NCBI GenBank assembly: GCA_964388275.1
Contig: CAYLZD010000041.1
Span: 1-30,975 of the forward strand
Reading direction: 5' to 3'
From: JARYLZ01 sp964388275
GTDB taxonomy: Bacteria; Bacteroidota; Ignavibacteria; SZUA-365
Length of the DNA: 30,975 nucleotides
Translations under genes and position numbers: made by a program
The notes under the pieces: model-generated
The model's database searches: none
The model's input: only the letters and a program-made list of their open reading frames with translations
What the model was told of the DNA's origin: nothing
In this document: one piece after another, positions 15,761 to 24,619 of the stretch
Layout of the letters: each line of letters begins with the position of its first letter
Numbering within the stretch: the stretch's first letter is position 1

Positions 15761-17920
15761 TCAGGATATGATTTTCCTGAAAAAATGAAGACGGTGTGTT
15801 CTCCCGCCCGCTTGCAACGGGACGCGCAGTGAATCCGGTTCGGCATGATTCCTCGCCGGGCTCGAGACCGCCGGCTCGTACCCGTCCGGAATATGCAGAA
15901 CAACCGTATTATCCCTGTCCTGCGCTGATTGTATGCTCAACACATTTGCATCGTTGTCCCATGCGTATGCGCCCAGATCCGCCGCGCCCTGAAGCAGATG
16001 GCCGACACATCCCCAAAGCCATGGATGTTCAAGCGCTGAGGATATTCTGAGAAGAACGCAGCTGTATGGCGGAACTTCGATGTTCTCAAATTCGCGAAGC
16101 GTGCAAGCATGACTCTTGATAAACTCGAAGACTATCGTCTCCGGCGGGAAAACCGATAACAAGGCCGGTCTGCCGACTCTCCGGAACTCGGCGCTCCAGT
16201 TGAACATGCCCGCAACATGGTAAAGCTCCGACCTGCCGCGGACTTTCCTCAAGACCAGAGTGACGTGTTCCTGTTCCGTGATTTGAAGATCGGCGGGATC
16301 GCAGGAAATAACCGGAAGCAGCCGCGCGGCGACTGACAGGCGCCGGCCGTCGAGCGTGTCGAGAGGGCTTCCGACGATGCCGGAGTGTCCGGTCAGCGAA
16401 ATAAAAGCGTTCCATGTCCATATCTGCTCGATACTGAGGGGCTTGTGGAAAAGCATGCAGTCTGCGTCGTTCACCCAGGCGCGTGTGTGCAGATGCAGCG
16501 ACGGCGCCACGGCCCTTGCTCCCATCACAACGGTTCTCTCCCAGTTGTTCGCACTCACGTCGTCTCCTATGCGCATGCCGTCCACCATGCCCAGGGCGGG
16601 CGCTGAGAGGCAATTGCATCCGAGAATGAAACAATCTGCGCCCGCGGCTTCGCGCAGAGCGGACAAAGCGTCCCTGTATATCTGAATGTTGCTGCGGGTA
16701 TCATCGGCGGGCACGAAGCGGGCTGGTTTTGGTCCGAGCAAGTCCATGCCCCACACGCCGTAGAAGTCCCATGTCAGGAAATCGAGTTTCAGATAGCGGT
16801 ATCCCCAATCCTCAGTGATGACTCGGATTTTTTCACTTAACCAAGCAAGGCAGGCCGGATTCGAGGGATCGACACAAACGCCGCGCGCCCATTCGGGCGC
16901 TTCTTCGCCCAAGCCCCATCCCTGAAAGGGCCGGAGCCAGATGCCGGGCACGAGGCCCGACTCCTTGATCCTGCGGGCGAGGTCCTTCATTCCAGAAGGA
17001 AATTTCACCTTATCCACAGCGATATCAGAGTCAGTCCTGATCCCCCGCCCCGCTGTCCAGCCGTCATCGATCTGGAAATACTCCATGCCCGGCAGTCCGG
17101 CCGCTGCTCTCAGATTGGCGATGCATGCTGTTTCATTGATGTCATCAGCGTATCCTGCGTACCAGCTGCACCAGCCGTTGGGCGCCTGCTGGATGCTCCT
17201 GCCTGCCGTGTGCCTGCCCAAGCGTTCCGCGTATGCGTTCAATCCGCCCGCTGCCGTGCCGCGCCAGGCGTGAATCGCCACGCTTCCCGCGTCGAAAGAC
17301 GAGCCGGGAGGGATACGCACACCGCGAGCCCCGCTCAGGCAGTCGATATCGCAGCGCCAGCGCAGTACCCTGAAGCCGTGCAGGTCGGACTGCAAGGGAG
17401 TAATGCGGAAGCGCACAAAGCCCGCCGGGGCATCGTCGATGCCGGCGAGGAAGCCGGCGTCTGCGAAGGCGTCGTGACAGGCGAAAGCCCAGCATGAAAC
17501 CGCCGGCCTGTTGTCTGAAACGGAACGCGGCGTGTCGTACCCGTAAAAGCGCTCCGCGGGGAATGTGTGTATCCGCGCCTTGTTCGTCACGCGCGCGATG
17601 CCGCCCGCGCTCCAATCGAGGTCGAGCGCCAATGGTGAAATATTCCGCAACCGCAGGTCGGAGTTCCCTTCGTTGCGCAGAACAGCCCTCGCAAGCGTGA
17701 AGCCGTCCTGCTCATCCGCATGCAGTTCCAGGCGGAGGCCGTCGAACATGATGTTGAGTATCGATCCGTAGGAGAAGACCTCGCGAGCGTCCTCCATGCT
17801 CAAGCGACGGTCTTCCAGAAGAAGTTCGGGACTCAGGCATTCGAGAAGCAGGTTCGTGCCCGCGAGCGACACCCTCCGCTCTTTCGAGTCATAAGTGAAG
17901 GCCGGAATCATCCCGCTCAT
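15761..17920 (-). CDS. GH36-family alpha-galactosidase-like glycosidase
   Basis: This is a 719-residue enzyme of glycoside hydrolase clan GH-D. An N-terminal beta-supersandwich (about 1-235) precedes a TIM barrel that opens with 'APNGWCSWYAGYADDINE' (about 246-263) and 'MEYFQIDDGW' (279-288). The predicted nucleophile is Asp380 in 'YRYLKLDFL' and the acid/base is Asp454 in 'MVDGMRIGDD'; both match GH36 positions. A C-terminal beta domain completes the protein. GH36 enzymes release alpha-galactose, and some act on alpha-N-acetylgalactosamine or as transferases (raffinose or stachyose synthases), so the exact sugar is open. There is no signal peptide, so it should act in the cytoplasm on imported oligosaccharides. 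It starts 12 bases after the preceding gene's stop. Confidence 0.9.
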   Translation of the reverse strand: MSGMIPAFTYDSKERRVSLAGTNLLLECLSPELLLEDRRLSMEDAREVFSYGSILNIMFDGLRLELHADEQDGFTLARAVLRNEGNSDLRLRNISPLALDLDWSAGGIARVTNKARIHTFPAERFYGYDTPRSVSDNRPAVSCWAFACHDAFADAGFLAGIDDAPAGFVRFRITPLQSDLHGFRVLRWRCDIDCLSGARGVRIPPGSSFDAGSVAIHAWRGTAAGGLNAYAERLGRHTAGRSIQQAPNGWCSWYAGYADDINETACIANLRAAAGLPGMEYFQIDDGWTAGRGIRTDSDIAVDKVKFPSGMKDLARRIKESGLVPGIWLRPFQGWGLGEEAPEWARGVCVDPSNPACLAWLSEKIRVITEDWGYRYLKLDFLTWDFYGVWGMDLLGPKPARFVPADDTRSNIQIYRDALSALREAAGADCFILGCNCLSAPALGMVDGMRIGDDVSANNWERTVVMGARAVAPSLHLHTRAWVNDADCMLFHKPLSIEQIWTWNAFISLTGHSGIVGSPLDTLDGRRLSVAARLLPVISCDPADLQITEQEHVTLVLRKVRGRSELYHVAGMFNWSAEFRRVGRPALLSVFPPETIVFEFIKSHACTLREFENIEVPPYSCVLLRISSALEHPWLWGCVGHLLQGAADLGAYAWDNDANVLSIQSAQDRDNTVVLHIPDGYEPAVSSPARNHAEPDSLRVPLQAGGRTHRLHFFRKIIS

Positions 17921-17932
17921 CGCATTTCCGAA

Positions 17933-20146
17933 TCATTTATAGATGACGTCCAGTTTATGCCGCCCGCCGTCGAAGAAACGGCGCGGCACTTCCAGGCAGC
18001 CGTCGATAGGATGGCCGTCCACTGCGATCCCGCGGTACTTGTCACCCCCATATCGGACCTTCACATCCCAAATGGCGCCTGCATGACTGATGTTACGAAA
18101 CTCCGGATCGGGAATTTGAAGGGCCAGAGGAAGAATGCGGATGCGTCCCTCGTCCAAACGTAGGCCTCCGATTCCCTCGATCAAAGCGCGGTGCCAGCCG
18201 GCCGCACAATTGAGATTCGACGCGGCGCCGTGTTGCAGCCATGCGTCGGAGTCGCCGTTTTCAAAAGGCGGCAGCATGAGAAATTCCGGGCAGTAGCCGA
18301 GAGTTTCCAATGACCGCGATACGAGTTCCAACCACCTTGTCAAGGCGCCGGCCATTCCAGTGGCGCGCCACAGACGAACAGCGTAGAGATCCCAATGCGG
18401 ATACCATGCGCCGGCAGCCGGTTCGCTGTTCCTGTTTCGATCCCAGGGCGGCAGGAGCGCCAAGCCGTGAGATCCGAGATGGTGCTCCGCGATAAACGCG
18501 GCAGCACGCCGCTCGCGGCCCGACAGCAAATCGAGCGAATCGAAGCGCTGCAGAAAGAGCAATGAGAACAGCGGAAAACTTTCATTTCTAAATCCGGAAA
18601 CCGTATCGACGCTGTCACAATAGAAGCCGCGACCCGCGTCGAAGAAGGCATCGTTGAAAGCTTCCCGTATGAGTTCCGCGTGGGCGGACGCCTGAGCTCC
18701 GAGCGTTGAGTCTCCGATGACGGCCGCGCAGTCGGCGGCATCTCGGCAGAAACTGTAATGGGCTGCGATTTCCAAGGCGACTGCGCTAGTGCCGCAGCGG
18801 CCGAATCGCAGGGGCATGTCGGGATAAAAGCCGAGCGAGGCGAAGAACCCGCGTTCGTCCGCTGAAGCGGCGCATTCCCTGGCGTGTTGTACCACGAAAG
18901 GCCACGCGGATATCAAGGGTTGCAAGTCATTCGATAGCAGGGTGTATTCCCGCAGAAGTCGCAGGTACAGAAACTCGAGCGCTCCGCGGCCGGGGGCATC
19001 CATTGGAAGGAAGTCGCGAGTCCATCGCATGGGAATCTGCCCTCCTTCGTCTCTGTGCGAATTGATGAAGCGCAGCACGGCAGCCATGCGGGACAGCGCG
19101 CCCCAGCGGGGAAACTCCATCGCCGTGACCATCGCATCCCAGGACCATATCCAGTAATAAGCGCCCGGATTGGCTCTCGGCATGCCGGCTTCCTCAATCA
19201 TGCATGATTCCACCAATGCGGGGAACGAAGCGAAAAAGTTCTCGACAGCGGGCCGGCCTGCGAGTTTCAGCTCCGGCGAACGATCTAAAATGCTGGCACG
19301 CCTGGCTCGGGCGTCGCTCTTCGGCAGTGACGGATCAAGGTCCGGATCGATATCGGAGTGAATATCGGAAAAACGAATTATGAAATCCGGATAATGACCC
19401 TGCGCATCCGAATCGGCCGTCCAGGTCCACGGACAGCCGGGCTCACCCGGCGCCAGGTCGAATCCGGGCCCTCCAATGACGCAGAACACGCTTGAATCGT
19501 AAACCGCGGCCGCGCTGTCGCGCCACTCGGGAAGAAGATCCCCGCTTTCGGCTGTACCCGCGCGAAGCTTTCTCCCGAATATCATCCGTCTCCATGCTTC
19601 GGGCAGCAGGAAATCACCGGTGTAAGGACCGCTCCTCCTCATCCATGCCCCGATCCGGATTACATCACGGAAGGATATCTCTGCGTAAGAGTCGCGGATC
19701 GCCGGTTCCGACCAGGTTCTTTCGCCTTGCGGGTCTCCGTAAAGCCCGGAAGAGTCCCATACTATCCGTACACGGTTTCGGGGTGCCGAACGCGAGGAAA
19801 TTATGATGGATCGGCCTATCGCCTGGATCCGGAAGAAGAAGGAGTGTCCGCCCGCTTCTGCTTCAGCTTCCACCGCGGCCGGATGACGCAGCACCCTGTC
19901 GAAGCCGAGCTTCATAGCAACGCCGTTCCTGTCTTCAGCCAGGAAGCCGATAACGCCGCCCTCTCCGGAGAAAACGCGGGAATTCCGGCTGACCGGCTGC
20001 CTGCCGTGATAACCGATCTCGGCAATGCCGCCGTTGCCGAAAAAGGCATAGACGCGGTCATCGGATAACCAGCTTCCCCCGTCTGCGAAGCTCGACAGGT
20101 GACATACGCGTAAACCCTCGTCCATATGTTTTCGGATTTGCTTCAT
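17933..20146 (-). CDS. Putative (alpha/alpha)6-barrel glycosidase, family unassigned
   Basis: This is a protein of about 737 residues with an N-terminal beta-rich domain (about 1-270) and a C-terminal helical region that looks like an (alpha/alpha)6 barrel. 'GAYYWIWSWDAMVTAMEFPRWG' resembles the W-x-W-D segment of GH63/GH37/GH-G type glucosidases, whose Asp is the usual acid. 'GGQIPMRWTRDF', 'FNDAFFDAGRGFYCDSVD' and 'GAWYPHWDLYAVRLWRATG' are further conserved-looking hairpins. A short C-terminal beta segment ends 'GGRHKLDVIYK'. I cannot name the CAZy family. The frame is open to 20209; 20146 ('MKQIRKHMDEG') is preferred because it leaves a short gap rather than a 35-base overlap with the heparinase-like gene. 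No ribosome site decides it. No signal peptide is visible. Confidence 0.72.
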   Translation of the reverse strand: MKQIRKHMDEGLRVCHLSSFADGGSWLSDDRVYAFFGNGGIAEIGYHGRQPVSRNSRVFSGEGGVIGFLAEDRNGVAMKLGFDRVLRHPAAVEAEAEAGGHSFFFRIQAIGRSIIISSRSAPRNRVRIVWDSSGLYGDPQGERTWSEPAIRDSYAEISFRDVIRIGAWMRRSGPYTGDFLLPEAWRRMIFGRKLRAGTAESGDLLPEWRDSAAAVYDSSVFCVIGGPGFDLAPGEPGCPWTWTADSDAQGHYPDFIIRFSDIHSDIDPDLDPSLPKSDARARRASILDRSPELKLAGRPAVENFFASFPALVESCMIEEAGMPRANPGAYYWIWSWDAMVTAMEFPRWGALSRMAAVLRFINSHRDEGGQIPMRWTRDFLPMDAPGRGALEFLYLRLLREYTLLSNDLQPLISAWPFVVQHARECAASADERGFFASLGFYPDMPLRFGRCGTSAVALEIAAHYSFCRDAADCAAVIGDSTLGAQASAHAELIREAFNDAFFDAGRGFYCDSVDTVSGFRNESFPLFSLLFLQRFDSLDLLSGRERRAAAFIAEHHLGSHGLALLPPWDRNRNSEPAAGAWYPHWDLYAVRLWRATGMAGALTRWLELVSRSLETLGYCPEFLMLPPFENGDSDAWLQHGAASNLNCAAGWHRALIEGIGGLRLDEGRIRILPLALQIPDPEFRNISHAGAIWDVKVRYGGDKYRGIAVDGHPIDGCLEVPRRFFDGGRHKLDVIYK

Positions 20147-20174
20147 GCCGTATGAGACCGCCGACCGGATTCCA

Positions 20175-22565
20175 TTATTGACCGATGCTCGTTGATGCCG
20201 ACGCAGCATCGCCGGATGTTGACGAGCGCCCAGTCAGGAACCTGTGTTCCGTGATATCGTAAATCGCCTCTCCGCCGCCGAATGCGCTGAGTCGCAAGCG
20301 GCCTTCCCTGTCCGGAACCACTTCCAGCGGCTCCTGCCCGTCGAAGTCCAGACGCCAGACCACTGTCATTGATTTTCCCGCACCGCTCAATCGAAGATGC
20401 CTGTCCGCTGAGCCGTCATTGGGATATGCCGGCACATATTGGCTTTCGGAGATCGTCCATTTAAAAGGTCCTCCTGGCAGCACGGCAAGATATGCGCGCA
20501 CTTCGCCGCGGCGAAGCAGGAAGCGCGGAACAGGAACGAAAGACTCGTTGATGAAATCTCCTTGCGTGTGCAGATTCCATTCTATGAGTTCCGGCCGCTC
20601 CAGCAGCATACGATCAACGGCGAGAATGCCTCTCCGCGGATCCGTCAGCATGGCTCTGCTGCAGCGGCGCACACCCAGTTCAGGCAGGTAGGCGTTTCCG
20701 GTCTCCATCTTCACGGCGATACAGGCGCCGGCCGTCTCACATACAGGCTCTTCCGGAATGAAAACATCAGGCATGAAATCGGGCGCCCACACGCAGGAAT
20801 CCCCGACCTGGCCCATACCGTTTACCGTGAAGACATTGTGCAGGGAAGAGTCGCGCCTGTAAACCGGACCGGGTCCTGACAGAAGCAATTCACCGTCTCT
20901 CTCCAGCAGCAGCGCGCCGTTGCATGGATCGCTGTGGCCGTAACCTCCGAACTCGCCCGCCCCGCGCCTTCTCCGACCGACAGGCGCACCGCTGCGAATG
21001 GTAATCAGCGTCCTCTTATCCCGCACAACGATTTGTCCGCCGTCCGCGAAGTTCAGGACTATGCCTGCTTCCTTTTCAGGAACAGATTCGGCGTGGGAAT
21101 ACAGAAATTCGTAAATCCGCCTTCTTGCCGGCGCGCATCGGTAATCGACTCCGGAGACCGGTTGATCTCGTAAAAAAGCCGCCGTTGCCGCTGCCGGCGC
21201 ATCGTCCGTGCGCGCCGCAATCAGATCGTGCTGCCAAGCGTCGCCGCCTGTTCTGAACTGCGGATCGCCGAAGGTAACGCCGGTCAAACCTTTGCTGTCC
21301 GTCACGGAGGCCCGGAACGAGGAAGCGGCAGGCCAGTAATCGGTCGCCGACCAGAAATCGACGCCGCAGCAGCGGTGAAACAACTCCGCCCAACGAAGCA
21401 GAAAGCCGTGCTCGTAGATCCACAGATTTATACCGTGCGGATAAAATCCGTCAGAAGGAAGCATCCGCATCACTTGCGCGAAGGCTCCGCGAAGCTCCGC
21501 CCTTCTCAACCCGCAGCGTTGGTCCGTTTCGTCGAAAACAATCGAATGCGCCAGCAGTCCGAGGCCGCAGCCGAGGTAATGTGCCTGCGCATAGTCGGTT
21601 CTCTCAGGCACGAGAAAGCGTGCGCAATGCTCAGCGACCGTGCCTATGATTTTACGCGCCCGCTTCCGTCCGCGCTCATCCAGCCGGTGTTGAAGCATGT
21701 CGTATGCGGCGCTCAAGAGGAACAATGCTTCTCCGCATTGAGTGTCGATCGAATAGGGCTGCGCTTCGAGATCGCCGGAGTCGAGCAGTGACTTTTCGAA
21801 TTGCGCCAATGCCGAACCAATCAGCGACTCATCCTCTGTCATGAGAGCTCCGAACGCATACAGGAACAAGGCGTCTTCGGCGGAGAGGCGCTCGTTGTCC
21901 GAGGGTATTTTGGCTTCGGCGGTCGGAACCAAGCCGAGAGGAAACGACAGGGCGTGTTCAAGGCGTCTCCAAGAGTCGGAACCGGAACTTGCGGCCGCTC
22001 TGAGCGGATCGAGATCCCGCCTGCTGAACAGCAGCCGCGGATGTTCGCCTGCAAGTCCCGGCGATAGGGGCGCTGGAATCGGCGAAACAACGGGAAACTC
22101 GTGAGGATGGAATTCGGCTGAGAAAGGAGAGATACTCGATTCAATTTCAATCATTTCGCCGGTATCACCCAAAGGCGATTCAACACGGAAGACCACTCTC
22201 AAGACGCGACTGCGGAGTTCATCGCCCCAGAATATCCAGCGGCCCTGGCTGCGCCGTTCGCCATAATGCAGCGCCGCGATGGGCAGTTCCGGTATTCCCC
22301 TCCATCCGGGCCATGGACCAACACGTAAACCGGGAGGTGTTTTTTCGAAAGTAAAAGCGCTGAAGACTCGTTCAGACACGCCGGGATCCAATTTCGCATA
22401 TCGGTACAGCGACGCCAGATCGTATCGGGAAGCGTCGCAGGTCACAAGCAGACTTCCACCCGTCACGGCAGCCGGCACGGAGCCGGCAATTCCGGCCTGC
22501 TCTGCATGGCGAAGTTCGATGCTGTCGAGCCGGACCATGATTCTATCTGAAGCGCCTGGCGTCAT
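20175..22565 (-). CDS. Heparinase II/III-family protein (polysaccharide lyase-like)
   Basis: This is a 796-residue protein. Residues about 1-165 are a beta-rich N-terminal domain. 'HPRLLFSRRDLDPLRAAA' at about 175-192 is the usual opening of the helical (alpha/alpha) toroid in heparinase II/III and DUF4962-type proteins. The toroid includes 'YAQAHYLGCGLGLLAHS' and 'DGFYPHGINLWIYEHGFLLRWAELF', whose Tyr is a possible catalytic base. 'FGGYGHSDPCNGALLLERDGELLLSGPGPVYRRDSSLHNVFTVNG' at about 539-583 is the characteristic beta-sandwich segment with the conserved His. Enzymes of this fold eliminate uronic-acid glycans (heparin, alginate, ulvan-type), but many members have unknown activity. The start at 22565 overlaps the preceding stop as ATGA and has GGAG upstream. 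No signal peptide is visible, so a cytoplasmic exo- or oligo-lyase is more likely than a secreted one. Confidence 0.82.
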   Translation of the reverse strand: MTPGASDRIMVRLDSIELRHAEQAGIAGSVPAAVTGGSLLVTCDASRYDLASLYRYAKLDPGVSERVFSAFTFEKTPPGLRVGPWPGWRGIPELPIAALHYGERRSQGRWIFWGDELRSRVLRVVFRVESPLGDTGEMIEIESSISPFSAEFHPHEFPVVSPIPAPLSPGLAGEHPRLLFSRRDLDPLRAAASSGSDSWRRLEHALSFPLGLVPTAEAKIPSDNERLSAEDALFLYAFGALMTEDESLIGSALAQFEKSLLDSGDLEAQPYSIDTQCGEALFLLSAAYDMLQHRLDERGRKRARKIIGTVAEHCARFLVPERTDYAQAHYLGCGLGLLAHSIVFDETDQRCGLRRAELRGAFAQVMRMLPSDGFYPHGINLWIYEHGFLLRWAELFHRCCGVDFWSATDYWPAASSFRASVTDSKGLTGVTFGDPQFRTGGDAWQHDLIAARTDDAPAAATAAFLRDQPVSGVDYRCAPARRRIYEFLYSHAESVPEKEAGIVLNFADGGQIVVRDKRTLITIRSGAPVGRRRRGAGEFGGYGHSDPCNGALLLERDGELLLSGPGPVYRRDSSLHNVFTVNGMGQVGDSCVWAPDFMPDVFIPEEPVCETAGACIAVKMETGNAYLPELGVRRCSRAMLTDPRRGILAVDRMLLERPELIEWNLHTQGDFINESFVPVPRFLLRRGEVRAYLAVLPGGPFKWTISESQYVPAYPNDGSADRHLRLSGAGKSMTVVWRLDFDGQEPLEVVPDREGRLRLSAFGGGEAIYDITEHRFLTGRSSTSGDAASASTSIGQ

Positions 22566-24619
22566 CGCTCGCTCTCCAGGATCCGTTCGACATCTGCATC
22601 GGGATGAAAAACGAATCTTTGCATCGAACTGCTTGCGGGAACACGGAGTCTCGTTCCCATGTGCTCCAGAACGCCTCCGTATTTCCTGCCGTGCCGGGCC
22701 GGACACAGAGTAATCAAGTCGGCCTGCGGCAAACGCGTGACGGTGAGCCATGATCCGCGAGGCGCCTCGCCGGATTTCAGGTCCGGTCTCTTAAGTATGA
22801 AATCGCGCAGACAAGCGAGATCGGGAAGGAAGCTTGCCCGAATGCCGAAATCCTCGCCGCCGTCCCGGTCGGGGCACGGTTTCCCGAAGAGGAATATCGT
22901 CTCAATGGATCGCGAGGCAATGAAAATTTTCAATCCGGGTGTAAGTTCGGCGCAATGAGGCAGCAGAATCGCCTTGATAGCATCGGCATGCGGAAGCGGC
23001 GGGGAGTCGTCCTCAAAGTCCGACGGAGCCGCGATATCCACCTGCACGTGAGCGTCGAGCAAAGCCAGCACGAGACTGAATATTTCATCCGCGGCTTTCG
23101 AAGCGCGAGAGGGCCCTAGCATGTACATGCTCTCGACGGGAAATACCATCAGAACGTCCGCCTTCGGGAGCGCGCCGCCTGTCAGACTTCGATGTGACTT
23201 CAGCAGGGACACATAGGCCGGCAGCTCTTTCCACGTGCCATGCCCGGGATATCCGGGAACGGCCGGGAGACCGAGAAATGAAGCCGCATCGTCAAGGATA
23301 CCCGCCGGGCCGTAAATGTGCGCTGTCCAGCAATGTCCGAAAGCAGCGAGAACTCTTATGCAATGCAGCATGATCGAGTTCCGCGTCGCGTCGTCCTGGC
23401 CGTCGCCGCCGATCCATAGATTGTTGTGCGCGAGTTGCGGCGAAGCCCTGCGCGCCAGCGAGGCGCCGAGGGCCGCGTTCATTGCAAGGTTTTTATGGAA
23501 GTGCGAACGCGGGCTTTCAAGAAGATCTATGCTTCCGAGATCCACCCACGCTCCGGTTTTGATTCTCAAGGAGCGCCATAGATCGAGACTGCCGTGCAGC
23601 ATATCGTTCATGTCGGCGGATTCCCAACGCCAGGTGTCGTGTATCCCAAGCACGAGCGGCTTCTTCCAGGCGGACACCGCGTCGCGCTTCGCCTGCTCCT
23701 GAGCCGTCATAACCGTGTCCTGCACGGCCCTGTAATACTGAAGCCTGGTCGCGGTGTGACTTCCGTCATCAGCATCCATCGCCAAACGCCAGACATGACT
23801 TTCCCAGTCTCGGCCGTGGCGCTCGGCGACGAGCCGCCTGATACCGTCTGAAAACGGCAGCACTCCTTCACGGCAGATGTAGCCCGGCTCATCCCAAAGT
23901 AATCCATCGGCGTCCGCGTTCTCGCGCTTCAGCAAGCGCAGGAGCTCGGCGTATTCCGCAGCCGACGGCGCGTGCGCGAAGTCATATTGATTCGTGGTGA
24001 ATCGCAGGAAGCGCAGCACGCGCCATCGGCCGTGGTTGGGCGCGCGCCATTCTCCTTCAATCTCGATCGCCTTCCCCAAGTCGATGCCGATGAACCTCGG
24101 GCGGGCGGTCTCTGTGATGTCGACGACGCTTTCAACGGCGCAGCCGCCGGAGACCGTTTTAACGGCGAATACTCGCTCGATGCCCTCGAAACGGAATTGA
24201 ACGGCGCCGCCGCTCAAGATATGCGTAACTCTCGGTTCTATCAGGCAACGGTCTCTGTAACGGCCGCCTTGCCCGATGTTCCGCAACACCGGCGCTATTC
24301 GCGGCGTCGTGCTGTCGCCGTACGCCAGCACCGTCATCCGATGCCGCGCCTTGTGCAGGCCTTCCGCGACGAAGCGGGGATCAGCCCCGAGCCAGAAAGC
24401 GAGCCCGTCCTCGAGGCACCAGCCCGAGATCTTCGCAATGGCGCGACGAGCGGCCTCATCCGCCCATGAAAAACGGCTGCAGCGGACGAACAGTTCTATG
24501 CCCTCAAAACCCCGCGACCGGATGTCCTCGTAGGATTCGCGGAGCATTCCGGCGTCGAGTATGGGCCTGTCGTCAAGCGCCCACATCATCATGGTCGCGG
24601 GTATCGAGGGCGTAATCAT
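22562..24619 (-). CDS. Putative TIM-barrel glycoside hydrolase, family unassigned
   Basis: This is a 685-residue soluble protein. The N-terminus ('TMMMWALDDRPILDAGMLRESYEDIRSRGFEGIELFVR') reads as the first strand-helix unit of a beta/alpha barrel. 'ENADADGLLWDEPGYICREGVLPF' at about 233-256 resembles the strand-4 acid/base region of clan GH-A-like enzymes, with Glu244 a candidate. 'KKPLVLGIHDTWRWESADMNDM' and 'GAWVDLGSIDLL' are later barrel strands. The last third ('ADVLMVFPVESMYMLG...IFSLVLALLDAHVQVDIAAPSDFED') looks like the Rossmann-like trimerisation domain of GH42-type enzymes. I cannot assign a known family. The start at 24619 overlaps the preceding stop by one base (TGATG), and there is no signal peptide. 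Confidence 0.68.
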   Translation of the reverse strand: MITPSIPATMMMWALDDRPILDAGMLRESYEDIRSRGFEGIELFVRCSRFSWADEAARRAIAKISGWCLEDGLAFWLGADPRFVAEGLHKARHRMTVLAYGDSTTPRIAPVLRNIGQGGRYRDRCLIEPRVTHILSGGAVQFRFEGIERVFAVKTVSGGCAVESVVDITETARPRFIGIDLGKAIEIEGEWRAPNHGRWRVLRFLRFTTNQYDFAHAPSAAEYAELLRLLKRENADADGLLWDEPGYICREGVLPFSDGIRRLVAERHGRDWESHVWRLAMDADDGSHTATRLQYYRAVQDTVMTAQEQAKRDAVSAWKKPLVLGIHDTWRWESADMNDMLHGSLDLWRSLRIKTGAWVDLGSIDLLESPRSHFHKNLAMNAALGASLARRASPQLAHNNLWIGGDGQDDATRNSIMLHCIRVLAAFGHCWTAHIYGPAGILDDAASFLGLPAVPGYPGHGTWKELPAYVSLLKSHRSLTGGALPKADVLMVFPVESMYMLGPSRASKAADEIFSLVLALLDAHVQVDIAAPSDFEDDSPPLPHADAIKAILLPHCAELTPGLKIFIASRSIETIFLFGKPCPDRDGGEDFGIRASFLPDLACLRDFILKRPDLKSGEAPRGSWLTVTRLPQADLITLCPARHGRKYGGVLEHMGTRLRVPASSSMQRFVFHPDADVERILESER

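Noticed and set aside
14683..15903. Longer version of the SDR starting at 15903
   Set aside because: It would overlap the GH36 gene by about 140 bases, and the added residues are Arg-rich with no SDR similarity.
19291..19305. TGGCAC sequence resembling a sigma-54 -24 element
   Set aside because: The matching -12 TTGC is absent at the required spacing, and it lies inside a coding region.
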